DNA of 15,026 bases from DATDFB01 sp036522835. Lineage in GTDB: Bacteria; Acidobacteriota; Thermoanaerobaculia; Gp7-AA8. Each line of letters begins with the position of its first letter. Position 1 is the stretch's first letter. The position numbers and the translations under genes are program-made. Of the stretch, positions 6,069 to 12,406 are shown piece by piece. Under the pieces are notes generated by a model. That model saw nothing but the letters and a program-made list of their open reading frames with translations, had not been told where the DNA came from and did not search any database. Location: contig DATDFB010000194.1 in NCBI GenBank assembly GCA_036522835.1, positions 1 through 15,026 of the forward strand, in the 5' to 3' direction.

Positions 6069-6521
6069 TTGCGCCATGCGGATCACGGCCGTCCGCTCCA
6101 ACTGATCGCCGGCGATGCCGACCTCCGACGCGCGCACGCGGATCGGCCCCGTTTGCGCGGCGCCGCCGAACCGCGCCGCAATGTCGAGGTGCAGCCGCGC
6201 GTCGGAGCCGACGCCGAGCGCGTTGATCGAATAGTGATAGACGTTCCCGCGCGCATCGCGGATCAGATTCACGCCCGTGCCGTGCATCTCCTTCGTCACC
6301 GCCACCTGCGGCGGCAGCTCGACCTCGACGAAGACGTTGCCGGCCGCGCCGAAGCCGCGGTTGCCGACGATCACGTCGATCGCGCCCGCGCCTCCTTCCG
6401 GCAGCGCCGGCGGCGCGAAGACGCTCAGCCGCAGCGTCGCCCCCTCGGCCGTCAACGCAGTGCCGCCGCCGCTTTGGCATCCGGCGAGCACGAGCCACAG
6501 AATGACCGCGATCTTGCGCAT
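6066..6521 (-). CDS. Small lipoprotein with a single Ig-like (DUF11/CARDB-like) domain
   Basis: Predicted lipoprotein of 151 aa. A signal peptide MRKIAVILWLVLAGC carries the lipobox LAGC with the modified Cys at 15, followed by a Gly-rich tether. The rest (about 27-151) looks like one beta-sandwich repeat of the DUF11/CARDB kind: IDVIVGNRGFGAAGNVFVEV (about 49-68) is the typical 'nascent differences between neighbours' strand pair, then strands with PPQVAV and a C-terminal TGPIRVRASEVG. Such domains are non-catalytic and usually structural or adhesive. It was found by choosing the internal ATG at 6521; longer readings upstream run antisense through the kinase gene. It is divergent from the kinase with only 30 nt between starts, and 9 nt upstream of the LOG gene. 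The biological role is unknown. Confidence 0.72.
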   Translation of the reverse strand: MRKIAVILWLVLAGCQSGGGTALTAEGATLRLSVFAPPALPEGGAGAIDVIVGNRGFGAAGNVFVEVELPPQVAVTKEMHGTGVNLIRDARGNVYHYSINALGVGSDARLHLDIAARFGGAAQTGPIRVRASEVGIAGDQLERTAVIRMAQ

Positions 6522-6551
6522 GCTCGCGTTTCCGTGCAAAGTCCACTCCCC

Positions 6552-7523
6552 ATGAGAGTCTTCCTCGGCGTCGACGGCGGAGCATCGAAGACCGCCGCCC
6601 TCGTCACCGACGAAAGCGGCAAATCGCTCGGCACCGGCCTGGCCGGGCCGTCGAACCACCTCCGCGTCGGCATCGAGACCGCCGCGCGCAACATCGAGCG
6701 CGCCGTCAACAAGGCCCTCGTCGCCGCCGACGTCGCCAGCCGCGAGATCGTCTGGGCCTACTGCGGCATCGCCGGTGCCGATCATCCCGCGCACCGCCAG
6801 GAGATCGTCGACTCGCTGCAGATCTTTTTCCCGCGCGGCAACTTCACCGTCGACAACGACGCCCGCATCGCCTTGACCGGCGCGATCGGCTTCGGCGCCG
6901 GCATCGTCGTCATCGCCGGCACCGGCTCCGTCGCCTTCGGCCGCAACGACGCCGGCGAGGAGGCGCGCGCCGGCGGCTGGGGACCGATCATCGGCGACGA
7001 AGGGAGCGGTTACTTCATCGCCCGCACCGGCTTGAGCGCCATCCTCCTCGCCTTCGACGGGCGCAGCAAGCCGACGCTGATGACCGAGATGCTGCGCAGC
7101 GAATACCACCTCGAGCCGCGCGATCTGCCGCGCGCGATCTACGCGCAGACGACGCACGCCGACGACATCGCCCGCTTCGCCAAGCTCGTCTTCGATGCCG
7201 CCGACGCCGGCGACGCCGTGGCCCGCTCGATCCTCGACCTCGCCGCGCAGCAACTGTCGACGTGCGTCCTGGCCGTGGCGCGCCGGCTGAAGATCGCCGA
7301 CGACGCCTTCCCGGTCGCGTACGTCGGCGGCGTCTTCAACGCCGGCGAATCGCTTCTCGGGCCGATGCGCGCGGCCATTGCCGCGGAGGCGCCGAAGTCG
7401 ACGCTGCAGCCACCGCTGAGGACGCCGGTCGAAGGGGCGGCGCAGATGGCCATCCGCGCGGCCGAGAGCCCGCGTCCGGAGCGCTCGCGCGAGATCACCG
7501 AAATTTCACAAGTTTCGGATTGA
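6552..7523 (+). CDS. BadF/BadG/BcrA/BcrD-family ATPase, N-acetylglucosamine kinase-like
   Basis: ASKHA-fold sugar kinase, 323 aa, probably phosphorylating N-acetylglucosamine or a related amino sugar in the cytoplasm (cell wall or chitin sugar salvage). Motifs: phosphate-1 loop FLGVDGGASKT (4-14), VDNDA (100-104) with the catalytic-type Asp, phosphate-2 loop IAGTGSVAFG (121-130), GGWGPIIGDEGSG (141-153) typical of NagK-like members, and the adenosine motif YVGGVFN near the C-terminus. There are no radical-SAM or Fe-S Cys features, so it is not a benzoyl-CoA reductase activator. ATG 6552 is chosen because homologous sequence starts there; the reading frame stays open far upstream only as an antisense shadow of the lipoprotein and LOG genes. 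The last 15-20 residues are polar and may be a non-conserved tail. No clear ribosome-binding site is visible. Confidence 0.88.
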   Translation: MRVFLGVDGGASKTAALVTDESGKSLGTGLAGPSNHLRVGIETAARNIERAVNKALVAADVASREIVWAYCGIAGADHPAHRQEIVDSLQIFFPRGNFTVDNDARIALTGAIGFGAGIVVIAGTGSVAFGRNDAGEEARAGGWGPIIGDEGSGYFIARTGLSAILLAFDGRSKPTLMTEMLRSEYHLEPRDLPRAIYAQTTHADDIARFAKLVFDAADAGDAVARSILDLAAQQLSTCVLAVARRLKIADDAFPVAYVGGVFNAGESLLGPMRAAIAAEAPKSTLQPPLRTPVEGAAQMAIRAAESPRPERSREITEISQVSD

Positions 7524-7564
7524 TAAAGCACTCCTCTTGCATCCACCGCCCGCCACGAATTAAC

Positions 7565-7574
7565 GGAGGAGGAG
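7565..7574 (+). promoter_or_regulatory. Strong Shine-Dalgarno (GGAGGAGGAG)
   Basis: GGAGGAGGAG ends 3 nt before the ATG at 7578; the first GGAGG has the more usual spacing of about 8 nt. It fixes the start of the CHRD protein and contrasts with the several genes here that lack any such site. Confidence 0.85.
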
Positions 7575-7577
7575 TTT

Positions 7578-9113
7578 ATGACCCGACGGATCGGTCTCGC
7601 GGCAAGCGTGTTTTTGCTCGCGGCGGCGCTGGCGCAGGCGCAAACGTACGGCGTCGTCATGACGGGCTCGCAGGAGCGGCCGAGTGCGACGACGAGCACG
7701 GGGTGGGGGAATGCGACGGTATTTTTCGATTCCACACGCTCCAACATCAACGTGACGATCACGGTGACGGGGCTGACGAGCGCGATCACCGGCGCGCACA
7801 TCCACGAGAAAGCGAGCGGCTCGGACGTCGGCAACATCGTCGTTGGCTTCACGCCGACGGCGACGTTCACGAACGGGAAGCTGACCGGCACGTTCCCGAT
7901 CGACTCGGCCGTCGCGGGGCGTCTCGCGGCGAACCCGAGCAACTTCTACATGAACGTGCACACGTCGCAGAACCCCGGCGGCGAGATCCGCGGCGACCTC
8001 ACGCCCGCCTCCGGCCAGTTCCTCTACTACGCGAACGAGCTGCGCGGCGCGAACGAAGTGCCGGCCACCGGCAGCAGCGCGGTGGGCGCGTTCTTCATCA
8101 CCATCGATACGATCAACAAGACGCTGACGTGGGACGTGACGTCGAACGTCGCCAACCCCACGCTCGCGCACATCCACAACAACGTCGCCGGAGCGAACGG
8201 CGGCATCGTCGTGAACTTCGCCCTGACGCCGGGCGCCTTCACGAACGGCCGCACCAGCGGCAGCGTCTCCATCGCCGGGCTGACGGACACGCAGTTCAAC
8301 GACCTGATCACCAAGCCGCAGAATTTCTACGTCAACGTCCACAGCACGACCAACGGCGGCGGCGAGATCCGCGGGCAGCTCACGCCGGCCGTGGAGAGCG
8401 ACATGGCCGTGGCCGGCCGCGTGACGAACGCCCTCGGCCAGACCTTCGTCACCGACGCGCGCGTCTTCAACCCGTCGTACGACACGCCCGCGGTGGCGCT
8501 GCTCGAATACTTCGCCTCCGGCACGAGCGCGAACACGACCGCCACGGCGACGAAGATCGTCGACATTCCGCCGCGCGGCACGGCGGTGCTCGACGACATC
8601 GCCGGCAGCTCCGGCTTCAACGTCAGCGGCACCGGCGCGGTGCGCGTGTCGGCCGCGCGCGACCTCGTGGCCACGTCGCGGATCTTCCTCGACCTCCGTC
8701 CGTCCGACGGTGGCACGTTCGGGCAGTTCGTGCCCTCGGTGAAGCGCGCCAATGCGCTGCGCCGCGGCGCCATGACGCAGCTCGGCAACTCAACGAACCT
8801 TCAGGTCGGCTCGCGCACGAACATCGGCTTTTTCAATCCGAACGCGGTGACGGTCACGGTGCGCCTCGAGCTCCGCGGCCCCGACGGCGCGCTCTTGGGA
8901 CAGAACACGCTGTTCCTGCAGCCGCTCTCGCAGCAGCAGAACGGCATCGGCGGCTACTTCCCCGGCGTCGATCTGACGAACGCGACGAATCTGACGCTGA
9001 GCTTCGACAGCAGCGCGCCGGTCGACGCGTACGCCTCGGTCGTCGACAACAAGGCCGGCGATCAGATTTTCGTCGGCGCGCAGGAGGATACGGGGGTGGC
9101 GGCGAGCCAGTGA
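7578..9113 (+). CDS. Secreted protein with two CHRD domains and a C-terminal Ig-like region
   Basis: Exported 511-aa protein of unknown function. A Sec signal peptide (1-22, cleavage likely after AQA) precedes two tandem CHRD domains, about 24-142 and 147-270. Each has the same landmarks: a His-x-His strand (AHIHEKA, 73-79; AHIHNNV, 197-203), then NFYMNVH (122-128) or NFYVNVH (249-255), and a closing GGEIRG (134-139; 261-266). These paired histidines are the conserved CHRD positions. Residues about 272-505 look like two related beta-rich modules with FNP motifs, PPRGTAVLDDI, GQFVP and AYASVVDNKAGD, a region I associate with secreted proteins of Acidobacteriota. There is no C-terminal anchor or sorting motif. 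Start set by a strong Shine-Dalgarno. It is 54 nt downstream of the kinase gene and is followed by the cloverleaf repeat. Confidence 0.87.
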   Translation: MTRRIGLAASVFLLAAALAQAQTYGVVMTGSQERPSATTSTGWGNATVFFDSTRSNINVTITVTGLTSAITGAHIHEKASGSDVGNIVVGFTPTATFTNGKLTGTFPIDSAVAGRLAANPSNFYMNVHTSQNPGGEIRGDLTPASGQFLYYANELRGANEVPATGSSAVGAFFITIDTINKTLTWDVTSNVANPTLAHIHNNVAGANGGIVVNFALTPGAFTNGRTSGSVSIAGLTDTQFNDLITKPQNFYVNVHSTTNGGGEIRGQLTPAVESDMAVAGRVTNALGQTFVTDARVFNPSYDTPAVALLEYFASGTSANTTATATKIVDIPPRGTAVLDDIAGSSGFNVSGTGAVRVSAARDLVATSRIFLDLRPSDGGTFGQFVPSVKRANALRRGAMTQLGNSTNLQVGSRTNIGFFNPNAVTVTVRLELRGPDGALLGQNTLFLQPLSQQQNGIGGYFPGVDLTNATNLTLSFDSSAPVDAYASVVDNKAGDQIFVGAQEDTGVAASQ

Positions 9114-9122
9114 TGCCGCGAG

Positions 9123-9215
9123 GGCGCCCCTCACCCTGGCGCTTCGCGCCTGTCCCTCTCCCCGCTTGCGGGGAGAGGGTGCTCTGAGCACAGCGAAGAG
9201 CGGGTGAGGGGCGCC
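9123..9215. repeat. Three-armed (cloverleaf-like) palindromic repeat
   Basis: A 14-bp perfect outer stem (GGCGCCCCTCACCC at 9123-9136 with 9202-9215) encloses three hairpins: GGCGC TTC GCGCC (9138-9150), a 12-bp stem CCCTCTCCCCGC/GCGGGGAGAGGG with a TT loop (9154-9179), and GCTCT/AGAGC (9181-9185 with 9197-9201). There is no T-tract. The CCCTCTCCCCGC hairpin type is a common dispersed repeat in GC-rich bacteria. It fills most of the gap between the CHRD gene and the permease and may insulate them. Confidence 0.85.
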
Positions 9216-9222
9216 ACTCGCC

Positions 9223-9228
9223 GATAAT
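9223..9228 (+). promoter_or_regulatory. Putative leaderless -10 box GATAAT for the permease
   Basis: GATAAT (5 of 6 to TATAAT) is followed by exactly 6 nt and the GTG start at 9235. There is no Shine-Dalgarno between box and start and no recognisable -35. Confidence 0.5.
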
Positions 9229-9234
9229 CGCTGA

Positions 9235-10311
9235 GTGATCCGTTTTGCCCGCGAGCGCGTCCTCGAGCTCATCGCGGCCGCGCTCGCGGCATTCTTTCTC
9301 CTCACCGGCCGGGTCACGCCGCGCGCGGCGCTGCGCGCCATCGACGCCGACCTTCTCCTCGTCCTCTTCGCGCTGCTCGTCGCCGTCGAGATCGTCCGCG
9401 CCTCCGGCTATCTCGACCTCGCCGTGGCCGGGACCGTGGCGCGCTTCCACACTACGCGCGGCTTCGCCTTCGCGCTCCTCGTCATGACCGGCGCGCTGGC
9501 GGCGCTGGTCACGAACGACGTCGCGCTCTTCATCGTCATCCCCTTCACCGTCGTCGCCTCGCGCTTCTCCGACTTCGACGTCGAGGACGCCGTGATTCTC
9601 GAAGTCATCGCCGCGAACCTCCTCGGCTGCCTTACGCCGCTCGGCAATCCGCAGAACCTCTTCGTCTTCCACCAGTCGGGCTGGAGCGCCGCGCGCTTCA
9701 TCGCCACGATGGCGCCGTTCGTCGCCTGCAGCTTCGCCGGGCTCCTGCTCGCGCTCTTCCTCCTCGGGCCGTCGCGGCGGCTCGAGAAAACCGATCTTCA
9801 CCTGCCGGCGCGCAACGGGCGGATGGCCATCGCCGGAGCGCTCTGCTTCGCGCTCGTGCTGCTGGAGATCGCCCGCGTCGTCAACGGCTGGCCCGCGGCG
9901 GTCGCCGCCGCGGTCGCCGGCGTCGTCTTTCTGCGAAGACGAGCGCTCGACATCGACGTCTCCATCGTCCCGCTCTTCTTCTTCGCCTTCATCGTCATCG
10001 CCGGGCTGCCGCGCCTGCGCATGACGAACCTCTTCTGGGCCGCGGTCGGGTTCTCGCAGGTGATCTCGAACGTCCCCGCCACCGTGCTGCTGTCGCCGTT
10101 CGCGCGCGGCGACTGGGCCACGCTGCTCTACGGCGCCAACGCCGGCGGCTGCGGCACGATCATCGCCTCCCTGGCGAATCTCCTCGGGTGGCGCATCTAC
10201 GTCCGCGAGTCGAACCGCGATCGCCGCTTTTTCTGGCGGCTGACCGCGGTCAACGTCGCGTTCCTGGCCTGGGTCGTCCTCACTTCATACTTTTATCGCG
10301 GACGGCTCTGA
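9235..10311 (+). CDS. Ion transporter superfamily (ArsB/NhaD/SLC13-like) permease
   Basis: Polytopic inner-membrane transporter, 358 aa, with roughly ten hydrophobic segments. IT-superfamily hallmarks: LVTNDVALFIVIPF (91-104), LTPLGNPQNLFVF (133-145) and, in the second half, SQVISNVPATVLLSPF (274-289) followed by AGGCGTIIASLANLLG (303-318). The paired Asn-rich re-entrant loops (TND / SNVP) are the pseudo-symmetric substrate and ion sites of ArsB, NhaD and DASS-type carriers. It is shorter than ArsB (about 430 aa), lacking a helix or two, and there is no arsR or arsC nearby, so the substrate (arsenite, Na+/H+ or a carboxylate) cannot be assigned. GTG 9235 is supported by the leaderless-type -10 box. 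The 3' end overlaps the convergent M28 peptidase gene by 32 bp. Confidence 0.85.
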   Translation: MIRFARERVLELIAAALAAFFLLTGRVTPRAALRAIDADLLLVLFALLVAVEIVRASGYLDLAVAGTVARFHTTRGFAFALLVMTGALAALVTNDVALFIVIPFTVVASRFSDFDVEDAVILEVIAANLLGCLTPLGNPQNLFVFHQSGWSAARFIATMAPFVACSFAGLLLALFLLGPSRRLEKTDLHLPARNGRMAIAGALCFALVLLEIARVVNGWPAAVAAAVAGVVFLRRRALDIDVSIVPLFFFAFIVIAGLPRLRMTNLFWAAVGFSQVISNVPATVLLSPFARGDWATLLYGANAGGCGTIIASLANLLGWRIYVRESNRDRRFFWRLTAVNVAFLAWVVLTSYFYRGRL

Positions 10312-11938
10312 ACTCGTCGCCGGGCAGCCAATTCGGCATCTCCGCGGCGTTCGCCGCATCCCATCCGAGCCAGAACCCGAGCTGCGCCATCTGCTGCGCC
10401 TCGGACCAGTCCCATTTCGGGTCGAACTCGTCGCTCGGCTCGTGATAGCGATGCTCGCGGTAGTCTTCCGAGGCCTTCTTTCCCCAGCCCGGCGGCTTGC
10501 CGACGACGTCGACGCCGGCGTCGACCGACACGGCCGGGATGCCGACCTTGCCGAGGCTGAAGTGGTCGGAGCGATAGTAATGGCCCTGCTCCGGCTCCGG
10601 GTCGGGGATGATCTTCAGTCCGAGGGCGTTCGTGATCTTCTGCGCGGCGGGATAGAACGTCGTCCGCTCGATGCCGTTCATCGTCACGTCGCGCACGCGT
10701 CCGAGCTCCGGAATGGCGTCGAAGTTGAGGTTCATGGCGATGCGTCCCGCGGGGATCGGCGGGTGCTGCCCGAGGTACGCGGAGCCGAGCAGCCCCTGTT
10801 CCTCGGCGGCGACTGCGGCGAAATAGATCGAGCGCTTCGGCACCGGCTTCGTTTGCGCCCATACCCGCGCGAGCTCCAAGAGAATCGCGCAGCCGGTCGC
10901 GTTGTCGATCGCGCCGTTGTAGATCTTGTCGCCGCGCTCGTCGGGCTTGCCGATGCCGAAGTGGTCGTGATGCGCGGAGTAGAGCACCGCCTGCGACTTC
11001 AGCGTCGGATCGCTCCCTTCGAGCTTGGCGATGACGTTGCCGGTGTCGAACTTGCGCAGCTTGCTGGCGATCGTGCCGGTCAGCTTGTAGCCGAGCGGCA
11101 CCGGCTTGAAGTCGCGCGACGCCGCCGCCTTCGTCAGTTGCGCGAGGTCGTGGCCCGCGGCCTTGAAGAGACGCTCCGCCGTCTGCTCCGTCACCCACGA
11201 CGCGAAATGCAGCGCCGGCTCGCCCGGCTTGAGGCCGATGAACGACGTCTCCGTCCCCCACGAGTTGCGGACGACGCCCCATGGGTAACCAGCCGCCTCA
11301 TTCGTGTGGATCAGGATCACGCCGCGCGCGCCGAGCCGCGTGCCCATCTCGTACTTGTACGTCCAGCGGCCGTAGTACGTGCGCGCCTTTCCCTTGAAGA
11401 GATTCGGCTCCTGCGCGCTCGCCGGCGGATCGTCGACGAGCATGACCAGCGTCTTGCCCTTCGTGTCGAGGCCCTTGTAGTCGTCCCAGCGATACTCCGG
11501 CGCGACGACGCCGTGGCCGACGAAGACGACCTCGGAGTCGAGCGCGCTCTGCTCCGCCTGCGACTGGTCCGTGGCCACGAAGTCGTCGAGGTATTTGAGC
11601 GGTCCGACCGCCGGCGCGCCCGCTTTCGTGAACGACACCGAGGTGCGCTCCGGCTCCATGGTGATGCCGATCAGCGGGACCTTCTGTATGTACGTGCCGT
11701 GATCGCCGCCGGGCTCGAGGCCGTACGCAGCGAACTGCGTGGCGATGTACTCCATGGCCAGCTCGCCGCCGCGCGTGCCGGGACCGCGGCCTTCGAGGAG
11801 ATCGCTGGCGAGGAACTTGTCGTGCGCCGCGATCGCGTCCTTGCGGATCGACTTCATCGCGGTCCGCACGGAGGGCGGCGCCGAGGCCGAGGTGGCAAAG
11901 ATCAGGAGGAGAGGAAGCGGGAGCCATTTGCGCGTCAT
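10280..11938 (-). CDS. Secreted M28-family zinc metallopeptidase with PA-like insert
   Basis: Exported aminopeptidase-like enzyme of 552 aa. A signal peptide (1-20, LLLIFATSASA) is followed by an N-terminal segment, a PA-like insert (about 130-290, with VVFVGHGVVAPEYRWDDY and GARGVILIHTNEA), and the M28 catalytic domain. Co-catalytic zinc residues are visible: His323 and Asp325 in SAHHDHFG, Asp345 in GAIDNATG, the general-base Glu379 and ligand Glu380 in AAEEQGLLGS, Asp407 in NFDAI, and His499 in YHEPSDE. It probably acts in the periplasm or outside the cell on peptides. ATG 11938 is supported by the signal peptide and a -10 box 6 nt upstream. The 3' end overlaps the permease gene convergently by 32 bp, so run-on transcripts would be antisense. 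Specificity is not predictable. Confidence 0.93.
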   Translation of the reverse strand: MTRKWLPLPLLLIFATSASAPPSVRTAMKSIRKDAIAAHDKFLASDLLEGRGPGTRGGELAMEYIATQFAAYGLEPGGDHGTYIQKVPLIGITMEPERTSVSFTKAGAPAVGPLKYLDDFVATDQSQAEQSALDSEVVFVGHGVVAPEYRWDDYKGLDTKGKTLVMLVDDPPASAQEPNLFKGKARTYYGRWTYKYEMGTRLGARGVILIHTNEAAGYPWGVVRNSWGTETSFIGLKPGEPALHFASWVTEQTAERLFKAAGHDLAQLTKAAASRDFKPVPLGYKLTGTIASKLRKFDTGNVIAKLEGSDPTLKSQAVLYSAHHDHFGIGKPDERGDKIYNGAIDNATGCAILLELARVWAQTKPVPKRSIYFAAVAAEEQGLLGSAYLGQHPPIPAGRIAMNLNFDAIPELGRVRDVTMNGIERTTFYPAAQKITNALGLKIIPDPEPEQGHYYRSDHFSLGKVGIPAVSVDAGVDVVGKPPGWGKKASEDYREHRYHEPSDEFDPKWDWSEAQQMAQLGFWLGWDAANAAEMPNWLPGDEFRAVRDKSMK

Positions 11939-11944
11939 GCGGGT

Positions 11945-11950
11945 AGCATA
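11945..11950 (-). promoter_or_regulatory. Putative leaderless -10 box TATGCT for the M28 peptidase
   Basis: On the minus strand TATGCT (fits TANNNT) is followed by exactly 6 nt (ACCCGC) and the ATG at 11938. No Shine-Dalgarno fits in this space. Confidence 0.5.
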
Positions 11951-11954
11951 TCGA

Positions 11955-11964
11955 ACCTCGAGGT
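11955..11964. promoter_or_regulatory. 10-bp perfect palindrome ACCTCGAGGT in the divergent intergenic region
   Basis: It lies in the 80-bp gap between the divergent M28 gene and small secreted-protein gene, just upstream of the M28 -10 box, where a repressor would block the promoter. Its short length makes chance a real alternative. Confidence 0.25.
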
Positions 11965-12005
11965 AAGCGATTCGAAGGCCCGGCGCGTCAGCTCGCCTTG
12001 AATTG

Positions 12006-12013
12006 AAGGAGGT
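12006..12013 (+). promoter_or_regulatory. Strong Shine-Dalgarno (AAGGAGGT)
   Basis: A near-perfect complement of the 16S 3' end, 5 nt before the ATG at 12019; it fixes that start. Confidence 0.85.
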
Positions 12014-12018
12014 TTGGA

Positions 12019-12264
12019 ATGACCGTTCGCCGATTTTTCTCCGCCTTGGCTCTCATCGCTCTGCTCGCCACCGGGTTCGTCGCCGGCCGCGCCTCGGCCG
12101 ATCAGCCGCGGATGCACGCGGCGCTCGAGCGCCTCCGGGCCGCGAAGACGGAGCTCGAGGCCGCGACCGAGGACAAGGGCGGCCACCGCCGGAAGGCCAT
12201 CGCGTTCACCAATGACGCGATCGCCGAGGTCGAGCGCGGGATCGCCTACGATCGCCGTCATTAA
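12019..12264 (+). CDS. Small secreted helical-hairpin protein
   Basis: An 81-aa exported protein of unknown function. The signal peptide (about 1-27, MTVRRFFSALALIALLATGF then ASA cleavage) leaves a mature chain of about 54 residues: helix 1 (HAALERLRAAKTELEAAT), a turn EDKGGHRRKA, and helix 2 (IAFTNDAIAEVERGIAYD). The pattern of ALxxLxxAxxEL, DKGGHR and AIxEVxxGI recurs in small periplasmic proteins of many diderms as far as I recall, but I know of no assigned role. The strong Shine-Dalgarno and the dedicated hairpin right after the stop suggest a highly expressed, monocistronic gene. No Cys, no lipobox and no membrane anchor other than the signal. Confidence 0.8.
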   Translation: MTVRRFFSALALIALLATGFVAGRASADQPRMHAALERLRAAKTELEAATEDKGGHRRKAIAFTNDAIAEVERGIAYDRRH

Positions 12265-12272
12265 CGGGTCAA

Positions 12273-12298
12273 AACGGGGGCAGGAAACTGCCCCCGTT
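12273..12298 (+). terminator. Intrinsic-terminator-like hairpin after the small secreted protein gene
   Basis: An 11-bp perfect stem AACGGGGGCAG/CTGCCCCCGTT with a GAAA tetraloop, 8 nt after the TAA stop. The downstream tract (GTTGTTACAAAA) is only weakly U-rich, so termination may be partial or factor-assisted. Confidence 0.7.
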
Positions 12299-12356
12299 GT
12301 TACAAAACTGCTTCCGCCGACTCTCATGAGCGTCTGAAATGGTGAAAAGTTTGTTC

Positions 12357-12376
12357 GGGGGGGTAGGGATTTCGGG
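12357..12376 (+). other. Potential G-quadruplex upstream of the 72-aa orphan gene
   Basis: A run of seven Gs, TA, GGG, ATTTC, GGG fits G3-N1-G3-N2-G3-N5-G3 on the plus strand, 30 nt before the ATG at 12407. The surrounding sequence (12299-12406) is otherwise more AT-rich than the rest of the window and has no obvious promoter hexamers. Confidence 0.4.
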
Positions 12377-12406
12377 ACATAAATCACTCCTAGACGAGTG
12401 CAGTTT

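Noticed and set aside
6066..7253. 395-codon minus-strand frame ending with the lipoprotein
   Set aside because: The first 244 codons are antisense to the kinase; only the part from ATG 6521 has a signal peptide and lipobox.
6552..7523. Benzoyl-CoA reductase or dehydratase activator
   Set aside because: The BadF family includes these, but the Cys cluster is missing and the GGWGPIIGDEGSG motif fits the amino-sugar kinase branch.
7262..9187. 641-codon reading frame on the plus strand
   Set aside because: Out of frame with the CHRD gene; its translation is Arg/His-rich shadow, while the other frame has a signal peptide, a Shine-Dalgarno and domains.
9109..9240. AGTGAT at the CHRD stop (9109-9114) and again at the permease start as a target-site duplication
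   Set aside because: Only 6 bp, and neither copy abuts the repeat, so chance is likely.
10442..12001. 519-codon plus-strand frame across the M28 gene
   Set aside because: Antisense shadow of a clear M28 metallopeptidase with all zinc ligands.
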